Source: Syntrophomonas sp. UBA5432
GTDB taxonomy: Bacteria > Bacillota > Syntrophomonadia > Syntrophomonadales > Syntrophomonadaceae
Assembly: GCA_002424365.1 (NCBI GenBank)
Contig: DIRQ01000041.1
Span: 3,888 to 22,978 of the forward strand
Reading direction: 5' to 3'
Length of the DNA: 19,091 nucleotides
The position numbers were made by a program, and so were the translations under genes. This document shows, one piece after another, positions 1 through 6,911 of this stretch. The notes under the pieces are model-generated. The model made no database searches. It had not been told where the DNA came from and saw only the letters and a list, made by a program, of their open reading frames with translations. Every line of letters begins with the position of its first letter. The stretch's first letter is position 1.

Positions 1-744
1 GAAGCTGGGGACAAAGTAGTGATTGAAGAGTGTCTTTATGGAGAGGAAGTAAGTGTCTTTTTTATAAGTGATGGCAATGATTTTATTTTTCTGATTTCCG
101 CGCAGGATCATAAACAGGTTTTTGATAATGATCAGGGCCCTAACACCGGAGGAATGGGGGCTTACGTTAACCCTCCCATTTATACCCTGGAATTGCACCA
201 GGAAGTAGAGGAGAGCATTATACGCCCGGTTCTTAAGGCTATGGCAGCAGAAGGTTTTCCTTTCCAAGGAGTACTTTATGCCGGTCTGATGATAACAGCG
301 GAAGGACCAAAAGTGCTTGAATTTAATGCCCGTTTTGGCGATCCCGAAACTCAGGTGGTAATGCCAATGATAAAGAGCGATATATTGCCTCTGTTAGAAG
401 CAGCAGCAGATAAAGGTTTGGCTCGGTACCAGGTTAATATTGCGACAGGAACCTGTATTTGTGTAGTCCTGGCATCTGCCGGTTATCCCGGTAATTATGA
501 AAAAGGCAAACTCATCACTGGTCTGGATAAATTAAATCAGGAAACTATAGTATTCCATAGCGGTACCGCCAAAAAGGACGGGCAACTGATTACCAACGGC
601 GGTCGCGTACTGGCTTTGACAGTGCGGGGGAACACTATGGAAGAAGCTATAGACCAGGTTTACCGGGAGCTTGAGAAAATTCACTTTGAAGGTATGCATT
701 ACCGTGCTGATATAGGGAGCAAATCTATACGGCAGGGGGTATAG
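1..744 (+). CDS. purD: Phosphoribosylamine-glycine ligase (GAR synthetase), C-terminal part
   Basis: The reading frame is open from the first base of the window (E-A-G-D-K-V-V-I-E-E), so the gene begins upstream; about 247 residues are visible out of roughly 420-430 usual for PurD. The enzyme joins 5-phosphoribosylamine and glycine using ATP, step 2 of de novo purine synthesis, in the cytoplasm. Visible ATP-grasp signatures are the GPNTGGMGAY loop and FNARFGDPETQ, which carries the metal-binding Glu/Asn region of the family. The C-terminal PurD domain follows, with LASAGYPGNYEKG, FHSGTAKKDGQL and TNGGRVLALT. A gtg at 19 is only an internal codon, not a start. The next gene begins four bases after the stop, so purD probably shares its transcript with the following genes. 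Confidence 0.95.
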   Translation, partial: EAGDKVVIEECLYGEEVSVFFISDGNDFIFLISAQDHKQVFDNDQGPNTGGMGAYVNPPIYTLELHQEVEESIIRPVLKAMAAEGFPFQGVLYAGLMITAEGPKVLEFNARFGDPETQVVMPMIKSDILPLLEAAADKGLARYQVNIATGTCICVVLASAGYPGNYEKGKLITGLDKLNQETIVFHSGTAKKDGQLITNGGRVLALTVRGNTMEEAIDQVYRELEKIHFEGMHYRADIGSKSIRQGV

Positions 745-748
745 CAGT

Positions 749-1273
749 TTGAGATCTCCTTTTTTTCGAGTAGGTATCGCAGCAGCAATTATACTAATGA
801 TTTTTAGTCTGCCCGCTCGCGAATTCCTGAAACTTACCTTTATGTGTGGAATACCTTTTATTGTATTCCTGCATTTTGCGGTACATAAACCAAAATTCTT
901 ACTAATACGAATAATATCAATAATTGCTCTGGTTGGAATAACTGGTGGGTACATTTATATGCTTACCGATTTGCCGGAGCGAATTGAAACTAACCGCATA
1001 ATTAGTGAAGGTGCAACCCTGGTGGCAGAGGGGAAATATGAAGATGCTATTAGCCGTTACCAGGAGTTGGAGAAACTAGACCGTTCAGAAAAAATGCATA
1101 AGAAGATTGCCGAGGCTAGAAGAGAGGAAACGGCATCCAATTCACTGGCAGAAGCTAAGAAACTGTTGCAGGAAGGTAACCAGGCAGCAGCGATTAAGAG
1201 ACTCAATTCTATACCAGATAACACCCGGGCAGCCAGGGAAGCGAAACGTATATTAAAAGATTTCAGGGGATAA
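749..1273 (+). CDS. Hypothetical membrane protein with TPR-like C-terminal region
   Basis: I do not recognise a named family. The start is TTG at 749, with AGGGGG at 734-739 as ribosome binding site; no better start exists nearby. The 174-aa product has two to three hydrophobic segments in about residues 6-70 (around AAAIILMIFSLPA, FMCGIPFIVFLHFAV and IISIIALVGITGGYIYM). A soluble alpha-helical part of about 90 residues follows. That part contains two helix pairs resembling tetratricopeptide units (ATLVAEGKYEDAISRYQELE and AKKLLQEGNQAAAIKRLNSI). It lies four bases after purD and 23 bases before the HD gene, so it is probably co-transcribed. An envelope-anchored protein-interaction role is a guess from the layout only. 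Confidence 0.75.
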   Translation: MRSPFFRVGIAAAIILMIFSLPAREFLKLTFMCGIPFIVFLHFAVHKPKFLLIRIISIIALVGITGGYIYMLTDLPERIETNRIISEGATLVAEGKYEDAISRYQELEKLDRSEKMHKKIAEARREETASNSLAEAKKLLQEGNQAAAIKRLNSIPDNTRAAREAKRILKDFRG

Positions 1274-1296
1274 GTATTCATAAGGGGGGAGAAACA

Positions 1297-1959
1297 GTGG
1301 TAACACTGGATATGGTTAGAAACAATCCTTTAGTAAAACAGTACATGCAAATTGGTAATGAATATATAGGTAATATTGGAGCTATTGAACATAACATGTA
1401 CCATGCCGAGCAGACTTCCAGGCTCTGTTACCATATTCTAAGCAGTTTAGGGTATTCGGAAAGAGAGTCTGAGCTAGGATCCATAGCCGGTTTTTTGCAC
1501 GATATTGGTAACCTGGTAAATCGTTATGGACATGGTATGTCAGGGGCCTTGCTATCTTTTAACATTCTTTTAGAAATGAATATGGATCCGGAGGAAATAG
1601 CCACAATTATGGGGGCCATTGGTAATCATGAGGAACAGGCCCGGGGTAATGCTGTTAATAATGTAGCGGCAGCATTAATTCTAGCTGACAAATCTGATGT
1701 TCACCGCTCCCGGGTACGTAAACGTGATATGGCTGTATTTACACCCCGGGACCGGGTTAATTATGCTGTTACCAGTTCTGAATTACAGGTGGATGCAACA
1801 GAACGAGTAATAAGCATGATAATTGAAATAGATACTACTGTATGTTCAGTAATGGAATACTTTGAGATATTTTTAACCAAAATGCTTATGTCACGACGGG
1901 CAGCAGAATACCTGAATTGTGAATTCGAGCTGGTAATTAACGGGAACAAACTGCTATAG
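1297..1959 (+). CDS. HD-domain phosphohydrolase family protein
   Basis: The start is GTG at 1297, preceded by AAGGGGGGA (1282-1290). The 220-aa product has the HD metal-site pattern: H36 (YHAEQ), H68-D69 (FLHDIGN), H79 (YGHG), H111 (GNHEEQ) and D131 (ILADKSD). These are typical of metal-dependent phosphohydrolases or phosphodiesterases acting on nucleotides or related phosphoesters. No GYP extension (HHExxDGxGYP) is visible, so a c-di-GMP phosphodiesterase of the HD-GYP class is unlikely. The C-terminal ~75 residues form a separate conserved-looking region. The gene sits between the membrane/TPR gene and the TrpR-like regulator in the same apparent operon. The substrate cannot be read from sequence; a nucleotide-related role would fit the purD/his setting but is inference. 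Confidence 0.85.
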   Translation: MVTLDMVRNNPLVKQYMQIGNEYIGNIGAIEHNMYHAEQTSRLCYHILSSLGYSERESELGSIAGFLHDIGNLVNRYGHGMSGALLSFNILLEMNMDPEEIATIMGAIGNHEEQARGNAVNNVAAALILADKSDVHRSRVRKRDMAVFTPRDRVNYAVTSSELQVDATERVISMIIEIDTTVCSVMEYFEIFLTKMLMSRRAAEYLNCEFELVINGNKLL

Positions 1960-1978
1960 ATCAAAAGGGGGAATACTC

Positions 1979-2281
1979 TTGACCTATACACCAAACTGGA
2001 AAGATGATAATACTGATTTACTGGTAAAGGCCTTGCTGACGCTTAAAAATGAGGATGATGCTTATCGTCTCCTGGATGATCTTTGTACTATAAGTGAGAT
2101 TAAAGCTATGGCTCAACGTATACAGGTAGCCTGGCAGCTTTCCCAGGATATTACCTATAACACCATAGCCAGCAATACTGGAGCCAGTACCGCTACCATC
2201 AGCAGGGTTAAACGCTGCCTGAATTATGGTGCTGACGGTTATAAAAGGATACTGGAAAACATGGACGAGGAGAAAAAATAA
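1979..2281 (+). CDS. yerC: TrpR/YerC-family DNA-binding regulator, candidate regulator of the his genes
   Basis: TTG start at 1979 with AAAAGGGGGAA at 1963-1973. The 100-aa protein has the YerC/YecD arrangement of the TrpR superfamily: an N-terminal helical part, LLDDLCTISEIKAMAQRIQVAWQL, then a helix-turn-helix NTIASNTGASTATISRVKRCL, then YGADGYKRIL. TrpR-like proteins bind palindromic operators, usually with an amino acid as effector. Its stop codon shares one base with the hisZ ATG (TAATG-type overlap), so it is translationally coupled to the histidine operon. My recollection is that YerC-type proteins have been proposed as histidine regulators (HisR) in Firmicutes; I could not verify this here. 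The large palindrome at 3441-3511 is an obvious candidate operator. Confidence 0.88.
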   Translation: MTYTPNWKDDNTDLLVKALLTLKNEDDAYRLLDDLCTISEIKAMAQRIQVAWQLSQDITYNTIASNTGASTATISRVKRCLNYGADGYKRILENMDEEKK

Positions 2282-3435
2282 TGTCAAATAGAGAAATACC
2301 CAAAGGTTTACGAGATTTACTTCCGTCTGAAGTTAAAAAAATGCGCAGCATCGAAAACAAGGCTGCCCGGTTGTTCCAGAGTTATGGTTATGAAGAGGTT
2401 ATAACCCCTACTTTTGAATACCTGGAAGTGGTGGAAAACGGCGCCGGCGGCAATATTCGTCAGGAGCTATTTTTATTTATGGACCGGGAAGGGGGAATAC
2501 TTTCCCTGCGCCCGGAAATAACCGTATCTATTGCCCGCCTAGCTGCAACTCATCTGCAGGATGCTTGTTTTCCTCAGCGACTGTATTACCAGGCCAATGT
2601 TTTTCGTCATGTACAACCCCATTTAGCCCAGTACCGGGAGTTTTGGCAACTGGGTATAGAATTACTAGGGGCTTCGGGAGTAAAGGCAGATGCAGAAGTA
2701 ATTACCATAGCAGTACAGGCCTTGCAGGATATCGGATTGGATAATTTTAAGCTCAGCCTTAACCAGATAGGTATATTTAACAGTCTATTGGACGATAGTG
2801 GCATAAATATAGAGGATAGATCTCTGATACGAAGCTTGGTAGAGAGAAAGGATTTAGTTGAACTATCGCAGGTATTGGAGGGAATGACGATAGATGATGG
2901 ACTTAAGGAAACTATAGCTGCCCTGCCGATACTGCACGGGGGAATGGAGGTTCTCAACCGTATTCCCTATGTGGAGAAGAATCCAAATGCAGCTACTGCA
3001 GTAAATGACCTAATTCAAATATATGACGTTCTGAAAGTATCTGGGGTCCAGGATAAAATCGTACTGGATATGGGGGTTCTCAGGGGATTAGATTATTATA
3101 CCGGAATTGTTTTTGAAGGATATTCGCCTGATTTGGGTTATGGTTTGCTGGGGGGCGGACGTTATGACAACCTTATGGGCAAGTTCGGTTTTCCCTGTCC
3201 GGCTACTGGTTTCTCTCTAGGCATGGAGCGCCTGGCCCTGGTATTAAAGGACCAGCACAGTGAAGTCCAACATTACCTGCTGGGAGGGAGTAACTTCCAG
3301 GCTGTGGTAGACAAAGCGCAAAAGCTAAGAGAAGAGGGCAATATCGTGGAAATGGATGTCCTGGGTAGCAGCCGGGAAGATTTAGAACAGATAGTACTGG
3401 AGAGAGAGAACTGTGTGCTGATTTATTTAGATTAA
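2281..3435 (+). CDS. hisZ: ATP phosphoribosyltransferase regulatory subunit
   Basis: HisZ is a catalytically dead histidyl-tRNA synthetase paralogue. It forms a hetero-octamer with the short HisG and gives it activity and histidine feedback control. The 384-aa product starts IPKGLRDLLPSEV, carries the class II synthetase-like core (RLYYQANVFR, near motif 2) and the histidine-site-like RGLDYYTGIVFEGY and GGGRYDNL. It lacks the C-terminal anticodon-binding domain expected of a true HisRS. Start is ATG 2281, overlapping the yerC stop by one base, with GACGAGGAG upstream as binding site. The presence of a short hisG immediately downstream supports HisZ rather than a tRNA synthetase. Confidence 0.95.
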   Translation: MSNREIPKGLRDLLPSEVKKMRSIENKAARLFQSYGYEEVITPTFEYLEVVENGAGGNIRQELFLFMDREGGILSLRPEITVSIARLAATHLQDACFPQRLYYQANVFRHVQPHLAQYREFWQLGIELLGASGVKADAEVITIAVQALQDIGLDNFKLSLNQIGIFNSLLDDSGINIEDRSLIRSLVERKDLVELSQVLEGMTIDDGLKETIAALPILHGGMEVLNRIPYVEKNPNAATAVNDLIQIYDVLKVSGVQDKIVLDMGVLRGLDYYTGIVFEGYSPDLGYGLLGGGRYDNLMGKFGFPCPATGFSLGMERLALVLKDQHSEVQHYLLGGSNFQAVVDKAQKLREEGNIVEMDVLGSSREDLEQIVLERENCVLIYLD

Positions 3436-3440
3436 TGAAA

Positions 3441-3511
3441 TAGACATAAAATACATTGCTACTGAAATTTACCTATCGGTACAATTTCAGTAGCAGTATG
3501 CACAGTGTCTA
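3441..3511. repeat. Long inverted repeat in the hisZ-hisG gap
   Basis: Perfect 13-bp arms TGCTACTGAAATT (3457-3469) and AATTTCAGTAGCA (3483-3495) are centred on position 3476. A second pair of arms, TAGACA (3441-3446) and TGTCTA (3506-3511), has exactly the same centre. Inside, ACC/GGT (3471-3473/3478-3480) can extend the stem with one bulged base, leaving a TATC tip. No T-run follows, so this is not a normal intrinsic terminator. It may be an operator, an RNA structure, or the remnant of a small palindromic element. Confidence 0.85.
3456..3485 (+). promoter_or_regulatory. Candidate internal promoter for hisG-IE inside the palindrome
   Basis: TTGCTA (3456-3461) and TACAAT (3480-3485) are separated by 18 bases and resemble sigma-A -35 and -10 boxes. 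The -35 box lies in the left 13-bp arm and the -10 box runs into the right arm. A protein bound to the dyad would therefore cover the promoter. Expected transcription start is near 3492, about 70 bases before hisG. The -35 match is only moderate (4 of 6). Confidence 0.45.
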
Positions 3512-3560
3512 AATTAGCCCGCGTGATTCGCGTCCCAATAAATTACTGGAGGAGAATGGT

Positions 3561-4211
3561 GTGCAAAAGGATTATTTGACTATAGCACTTTCCAAAGGGA
3601 CCTTATTAAAACCCACTTTAAAATTACTGCAGGAGGCTATGCTCCCAGTAGAAGGGATTGAGCCGGATAGCCGTAATATGGTATTTAACTATGAAAATGC
3701 AGCTATAAAATATATCATGTGCCGGCCTACCGATGTCCCAACCTATGTAGAACAGGGAGCGGCTGATTTGGGGATAGTAGGTAAGGATGTTATTGTCGAA
3801 CAGGGAAAAGATGTATTTGAAATGGCTGATCTCAAATTTGGTTACTGCCGTTTTGTGGTGGCAGTACCTGCAGAGATGAAAGAGATTAGCCTAAAAGAAC
3901 TGAATTACAAACGGGTAGCCACCAAGTTTCCAACAGTAGCCGAAAACTTCTTCCGTAGTCAGGGACTGCAGGTAGAGATAATAAAACTGCATGGCAATGT
4001 TGAGCTAGCTCCGATAATGGGTATTTCCGATACTATAGTAGACATTGTTTCCACCGGGCGTACCCTGCGGGAGAATAACCTGGTGGAGTTGGTGAAAATA
4101 ATGGATTCAACTACCCGTTTGATAGCTAACCGGGTAAGTTATAGAACTAGATATGAACGAATCCAACCCATGATTGAAACTATGCAGAAGATAGTAAAGG
4201 GGGGCAGTTAA
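3561..4211 (+). CDS. hisG: ATP phosphoribosyltransferase catalytic subunit, short form
   Basis: Catalyses the first step of histidine synthesis, condensing ATP and PRPP to phosphoribosyl-ATP. GTG start at 3561 with GGAGGAG at 3548-3554. The 216-aa length is that of the short HisG class that lacks the C-terminal histidine-binding domain and needs HisZ, which is encoded just upstream. Visible family features are LTIALSKGTLLKPTL at the N terminus, DLGIVGKDV, the KFPTVAENFF segment, and the PRPP-binding-like DTIVDIVSTGRTLRENNL. Its TAA overlaps the hisD ATG by one base. This is the first gene after the palindrome/promoter gap. Confidence 0.96.
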   Translation: MQKDYLTIALSKGTLLKPTLKLLQEAMLPVEGIEPDSRNMVFNYENAAIKYIMCRPTDVPTYVEQGAADLGIVGKDVIVEQGKDVFEMADLKFGYCRFVVAVPAEMKEISLKELNYKRVATKFPTVAENFFRSQGLQVEIIKLHGNVELAPIMGISDTIVDIVSTGRTLRENNLVELVKIMDSTTRLIANRVSYRTRYERIQPMIETMQKIVKGGS

Positions 4212-5497
4212 TGAAAATTAGAAAATTCATGACCGAAAATGATGACTTTATGAAATTTCTTGAATCCGCCAATACCAGTTTACAGGAATATGAGGAGCAG
4301 GTGGCCCAAATTGGCCGGCAGATTAGGGAAAGTGGAGACCAGGCAGTATTTGATTATACCCTTAAATTTGATGGAGCCAGCATTAATCGGGATAATTTCC
4401 TGGTGACTGACGCAGAAATTGAAGCTGCCTATGAAAAAGTGGATGATGAATATATATTTGCGCTGGGAGCTGCCATTGAAAACATATGGGATTTTCATAC
4501 CCGCCAGGTGAGGAACTCCTGGATGGAACCGGATGAGCGAGGTAACATATTAGGGCAGTTATTTCGTCCGTTAGAACGGGTAGGGATATATGTTCCCGGT
4601 GGGACTGCTGCCTATCCTTCTTCGGTGTTAATGAATGCTATTCCGGCTCAGGTAGCCGGGGTTGAAGAAATTATTATGGTTAGTCCCCCTAACCGGGATG
4701 GAAACATGAACCCCTATACCCTGGTAGCAGCGGCTGAACTAGGGTTAACCGAAATCTATAAAATGGGTGGTGCTCAAGCAATTTTTGCCCTGGCTCTGGG
4801 TACAGAATTGGTTAAGAAGGTTGACTTGATTAGCGGACCAGGAAATATTTACGTAACTCTGGCTAAAAAAATGGTTTATGGCGATGTAAATATTGATATG
4901 CTGGCCGGCCCCAGCGAGATATTGATTATTGCTGATAAACAGGCTAACCCGGTATACCTGGCTGCTGATATGATGTCCCAGGCCGAGCATGATGTTTTAG
5001 CTCGCAGTATACTAGTCAGCGATAGTAAAGATTTAATGGCTCAGGTCGAAGCGGAGTTAAAACGCCAGCTAGAGGGGATGTCCCGGAAAGAAATTATTGC
5101 CAAGTCGCTTGAGGACTATGGTGCCCTGGTCTTAACCTCCAGTATTGAAGAGGCCTGTGAAATTGCCAATTTAGTAGCACCAGAGCATCTGGAATTAATG
5201 GTGGAGAATCCTTTTAGCATCCTGTCGAAAATTCATAATGCAGGTGCTATATTTATGGGACAATATACCCCGGAACCGGTCGGGGATTATTATGCCGGCC
5301 CTAATCATATTTTGCCCACCGGAGGTACCGCCCGTTTTTACTCTCCGGTAAGTGTAGATACATTTAGGAAATCATCAAGTATAATTTATTATTCCGAAGA
5401 AGGTATTCTGGAAGATGCTGACGACATAATAAAACTGGCCACGGTAGAAGGTTTGACTGCTCATGCCAATTCGGTCAGGGTAAGGAAGGGGAAATAG
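4211..5497 (+). CDS. hisD: Histidinol dehydrogenase
   Basis: NAD-dependent zinc enzyme that oxidises L-histidinol through histidinal to L-histidine, the last two steps of the pathway. The full-length 428-aa product shows expected zinc ligands Q257 and H260 (SQAEHD), D359 (PVGDYYAGPNH) and H418 (LTAHAN). The catalytic pair E325-H326 is in APEHLEL. The signatures VPGGTAAYPSS, SGPGNIYV and LAGPSEILI are also present. The ATG at 4211 overlaps the hisG stop by one base; an A/G-rich ribosome site (AAAGGGGGG) lies just upstream. Confidence 0.97.
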   Translation: MKIRKFMTENDDFMKFLESANTSLQEYEEQVAQIGRQIRESGDQAVFDYTLKFDGASINRDNFLVTDAEIEAAYEKVDDEYIFALGAAIENIWDFHTRQVRNSWMEPDERGNILGQLFRPLERVGIYVPGGTAAYPSSVLMNAIPAQVAGVEEIIMVSPPNRDGNMNPYTLVAAAELGLTEIYKMGGAQAIFALALGTELVKKVDLISGPGNIYVTLAKKMVYGDVNIDMLAGPSEILIIADKQANPVYLAADMMSQAEHDVLARSILVSDSKDLMAQVEAELKRQLEGMSRKEIIAKSLEDYGALVLTSSIEEACEIANLVAPEHLELMVENPFSILSKIHNAGAIFMGQYTPEPVGDYYAGPNHILPTGGTARFYSPVSVDTFRKSSSIIYYSEEGILEDADDIIKLATVEGLTAHANSVRVRKGK

Positions 5498-5500
5498 TTT

Positions 5501-6097
5501 ATGAAAGAATTAACCAGGATGGGAGAAATCCATAGAAAAACCGGGGAAACGGAAATACTGGTACAGGTAGAACTCGACGGCACCGGTAGCTACCAGATAG
5601 ATACCCCCATCCCTTTTCTCAGTCATATGCTAACCCTGTTATCGGTTCATAGCTTGTGTAATCTAAAAGTTATTGCCCAAGGGGATATAGATGTAGATGA
5701 CCATCATACTGTGGAGGATATCGGTATATGCCTGGGTGAGGCAATAAAAATGGCTTTGCAGGAAAAGAAGGGAATTAATCGCTATGGTGAAGCGGTTGTT
5801 CCTATGGATGAATCATTAGCCCGGGTAGTTATGGACCTTTCCGGTCGTCCATATATGGTATATAACGTAAAAATTGAACGGGAAAAAGTAGGCGATTTGG
5901 CCAGTGAAAACGTGCAGGAGTTTTTTCAGGCCCTGGCCAATACAGCCGGGATGAACCTCCATATTGACCTTTTACGGGGGGATAATGCCCACCATATCAT
6001 TGAGGCAATTTTCAAAGCTTTTGCCCGGGCTTTAAAAATGGCAGTTGCCATTGAACCCCGGGTAGAAGGAATCTGGTCATCCAAAGGAAAACTGTAA
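5501..6097 (+). CDS. hisB: Imidazoleglycerol-phosphate dehydratase
   Basis: Converts imidazole glycerol phosphate to imidazole acetol phosphate. The 198-aa monofunctional IGPD type has no histidinol-phosphatase domain. The two duplicated metal-binding motifs are visible: DDHHTVED at 66-73 and DNAHHIIEAIFKA from residue 161 (H164, H165, E168). ATG at 5501 is preceded by GGAAGGGG (5484-5491). An ATG at 5519 is also possible but lacks a good ribosome site. Only 11 bases separate it from hisA, the place where hisH often stands in Firmicutes operons. Confidence 0.96.
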   Translation: MKELTRMGEIHRKTGETEILVQVELDGTGSYQIDTPIPFLSHMLTLLSVHSLCNLKVIAQGDIDVDDHHTVEDIGICLGEAIKMALQEKKGINRYGEAVVPMDESLARVVMDLSGRPYMVYNVKIEREKVGDLASENVQEFFQALANTAGMNLHIDLLRGDNAHHIIEAIFKAFARALKMAVAIEPRVEGIWSSKGKL

Positions 6098-6108
6098 GGG
6101 GTATAGTT

Positions 6109-6894
6109 ATGATTATTTATCCAGCTATAGATTTAAAAGATGGTCAGTGTGTACGGCTGGTTCAGGGGCGGGCGGAAGATAAGACTGTTTATTCCGATAC
6201 CCCGGCTCAGGTAGCCCGGGATTTCGAAGAGCAAGGTGCCCAATGGCTCCATGTAGTTGACCTGGATGGGGCTTTTAGCGGAAAGCCCCAAAACACTGTG
6301 GTAATAAAGCAAATAGCGGCCAGCATAAAGATACCGTTTCAGGTGGGAGGCGGACTACGGCGATTGGAAGATGTGGAGGCTATCTTAAACGCCGGGGCCA
6401 GTCGGGTTATCATTGGCAGCAAGGCCGTAAGTAGTCCGCAATTTGTCAAAAATCTTATTAGTAATTTTGGTTCTGAGCATATTATACTGGGGCTGGATGC
6501 CAAAGATGGTCTGGTGGCCATAGAAGGTTGGGTACAGACCTCATCTCTCTCGGCTCTGGATTTTGGGCAACAGATGAAATCTCTGGGGGTAAAAACCGCC
6601 GTATTTACTGATATTTCCCGTGATGGTTTACTGCAGGGACCTAATCTGGCCTCGATAGAAAATATGGCCCGGAATACCGGATTGCAAATTATTGCCTCGG
6701 GAGGAGTGACCAGTCGGGAAGACCTCCGTAATCTCAAGGCTATGGAAGAGCTGGGTGTTTGCGGGGCGATAATCGGTAAAGCTATATATGATGGTAGAAT
6801 AACCCTGGCCCAGGCCCTAGAGGTGACAGGTGATACCCTAAAGGGCACACACGGTTCCTCTGTCACCTATCCCCTGTCACATACTCGATTCTAA
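6109..6894 (+). CDS. hisA: ProFAR isomerase with a repeat-derived C-terminal tail
   Basis: 1-(5-phosphoribosyl)-5-[(5-phosphoribosylamino)methylideneamino]imidazole-4-carboxamide isomerase, a (beta-alpha)8 barrel with half-barrel symmetry to HisF. The catalytic aspartates are in YPAIDLKDG (residue 8) and in TDISRDG. Phosphate-binding loops are GGGLR, GASRVIIGS, ASGGV and GAIIGKA. ATG 6109 has AAGGGG upstream (6096-6101). The normal barrel ends near residue 238 (AQALE). The last 23 residues, V239 to F261 (ending SHTRF), are encoded entirely by a GTGACAGG-type inverted repeat, making the protein longer than the ~240-245 aa typical of the family. The tail probably is not needed for catalysis (inference). 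Confidence 0.95.
   Translation: MIIYPAIDLKDGQCVRLVQGRAEDKTVYSDTPAQVARDFEEQGAQWLHVVDLDGAFSGKPQNTVVIKQIAASIKIPFQVGGGLRRLEDVEAILNAGASRVIIGSKAVSSPQFVKNLISNFGSEHIILGLDAKDGLVAIEGWVQTSSLSALDFGQQMKSLGVKTAVFTDISRDGLLQGPNLASIENMARNTGLQIIASGGVTSREDLRNLKAMEELGVCGAIIGKAIYDGRITLAQALEVTGDTLKGTHGSSVTYPLSHTRF
6821..6880. repeat. REP-like GTGACA repeat overlapping the 3' end of hisA
   Basis: The arms GTGACAGGTGATA (6823-6835) and TATCCCCTGTCAC (6868-6880) are inverted, matching at 12 of 13 positions. A nested copy CTGTCACCT (6860-6868) is the exact reverse complement of AGGTGACAG (6821-6829). The interior contains CGGTTCCTCTGTCACC. On the minus strand this reads GTGACAGAGGAACCG, similar in style to the GTGACAGGGGGACGG end of the transposon at 12174. 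This unit was apparently inserted at the hisA/hisF junction and is translated as the HisA tail. Confidence 0.75.
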
Positions 6895-6911
6895 TGTTGG
6901 GAGTTGATGTT

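Noticed and set aside
2281..3435. Histidyl-tRNA synthetase (hisS) instead of hisZ
   Set aside because: Length of 384 aa without the anticodon-binding domain, and a short hisG directly downstream, indicate HisZ.
3441..3511. Intrinsic terminator between hisZ and hisG
   Set aside because: No T-run follows the stem on either side, and the stem overlaps a plausible promoter.
3436..3560. T-box or riboswitch leader before hisG
   Set aside because: No T-box core sequence and the gap is too short for a full T-box with antiterminator.
6339..6866. Long minus-strand open frame opposite hisA
   Set aside because: Shadow of hisA; the plus-strand product has all catalytic motifs.
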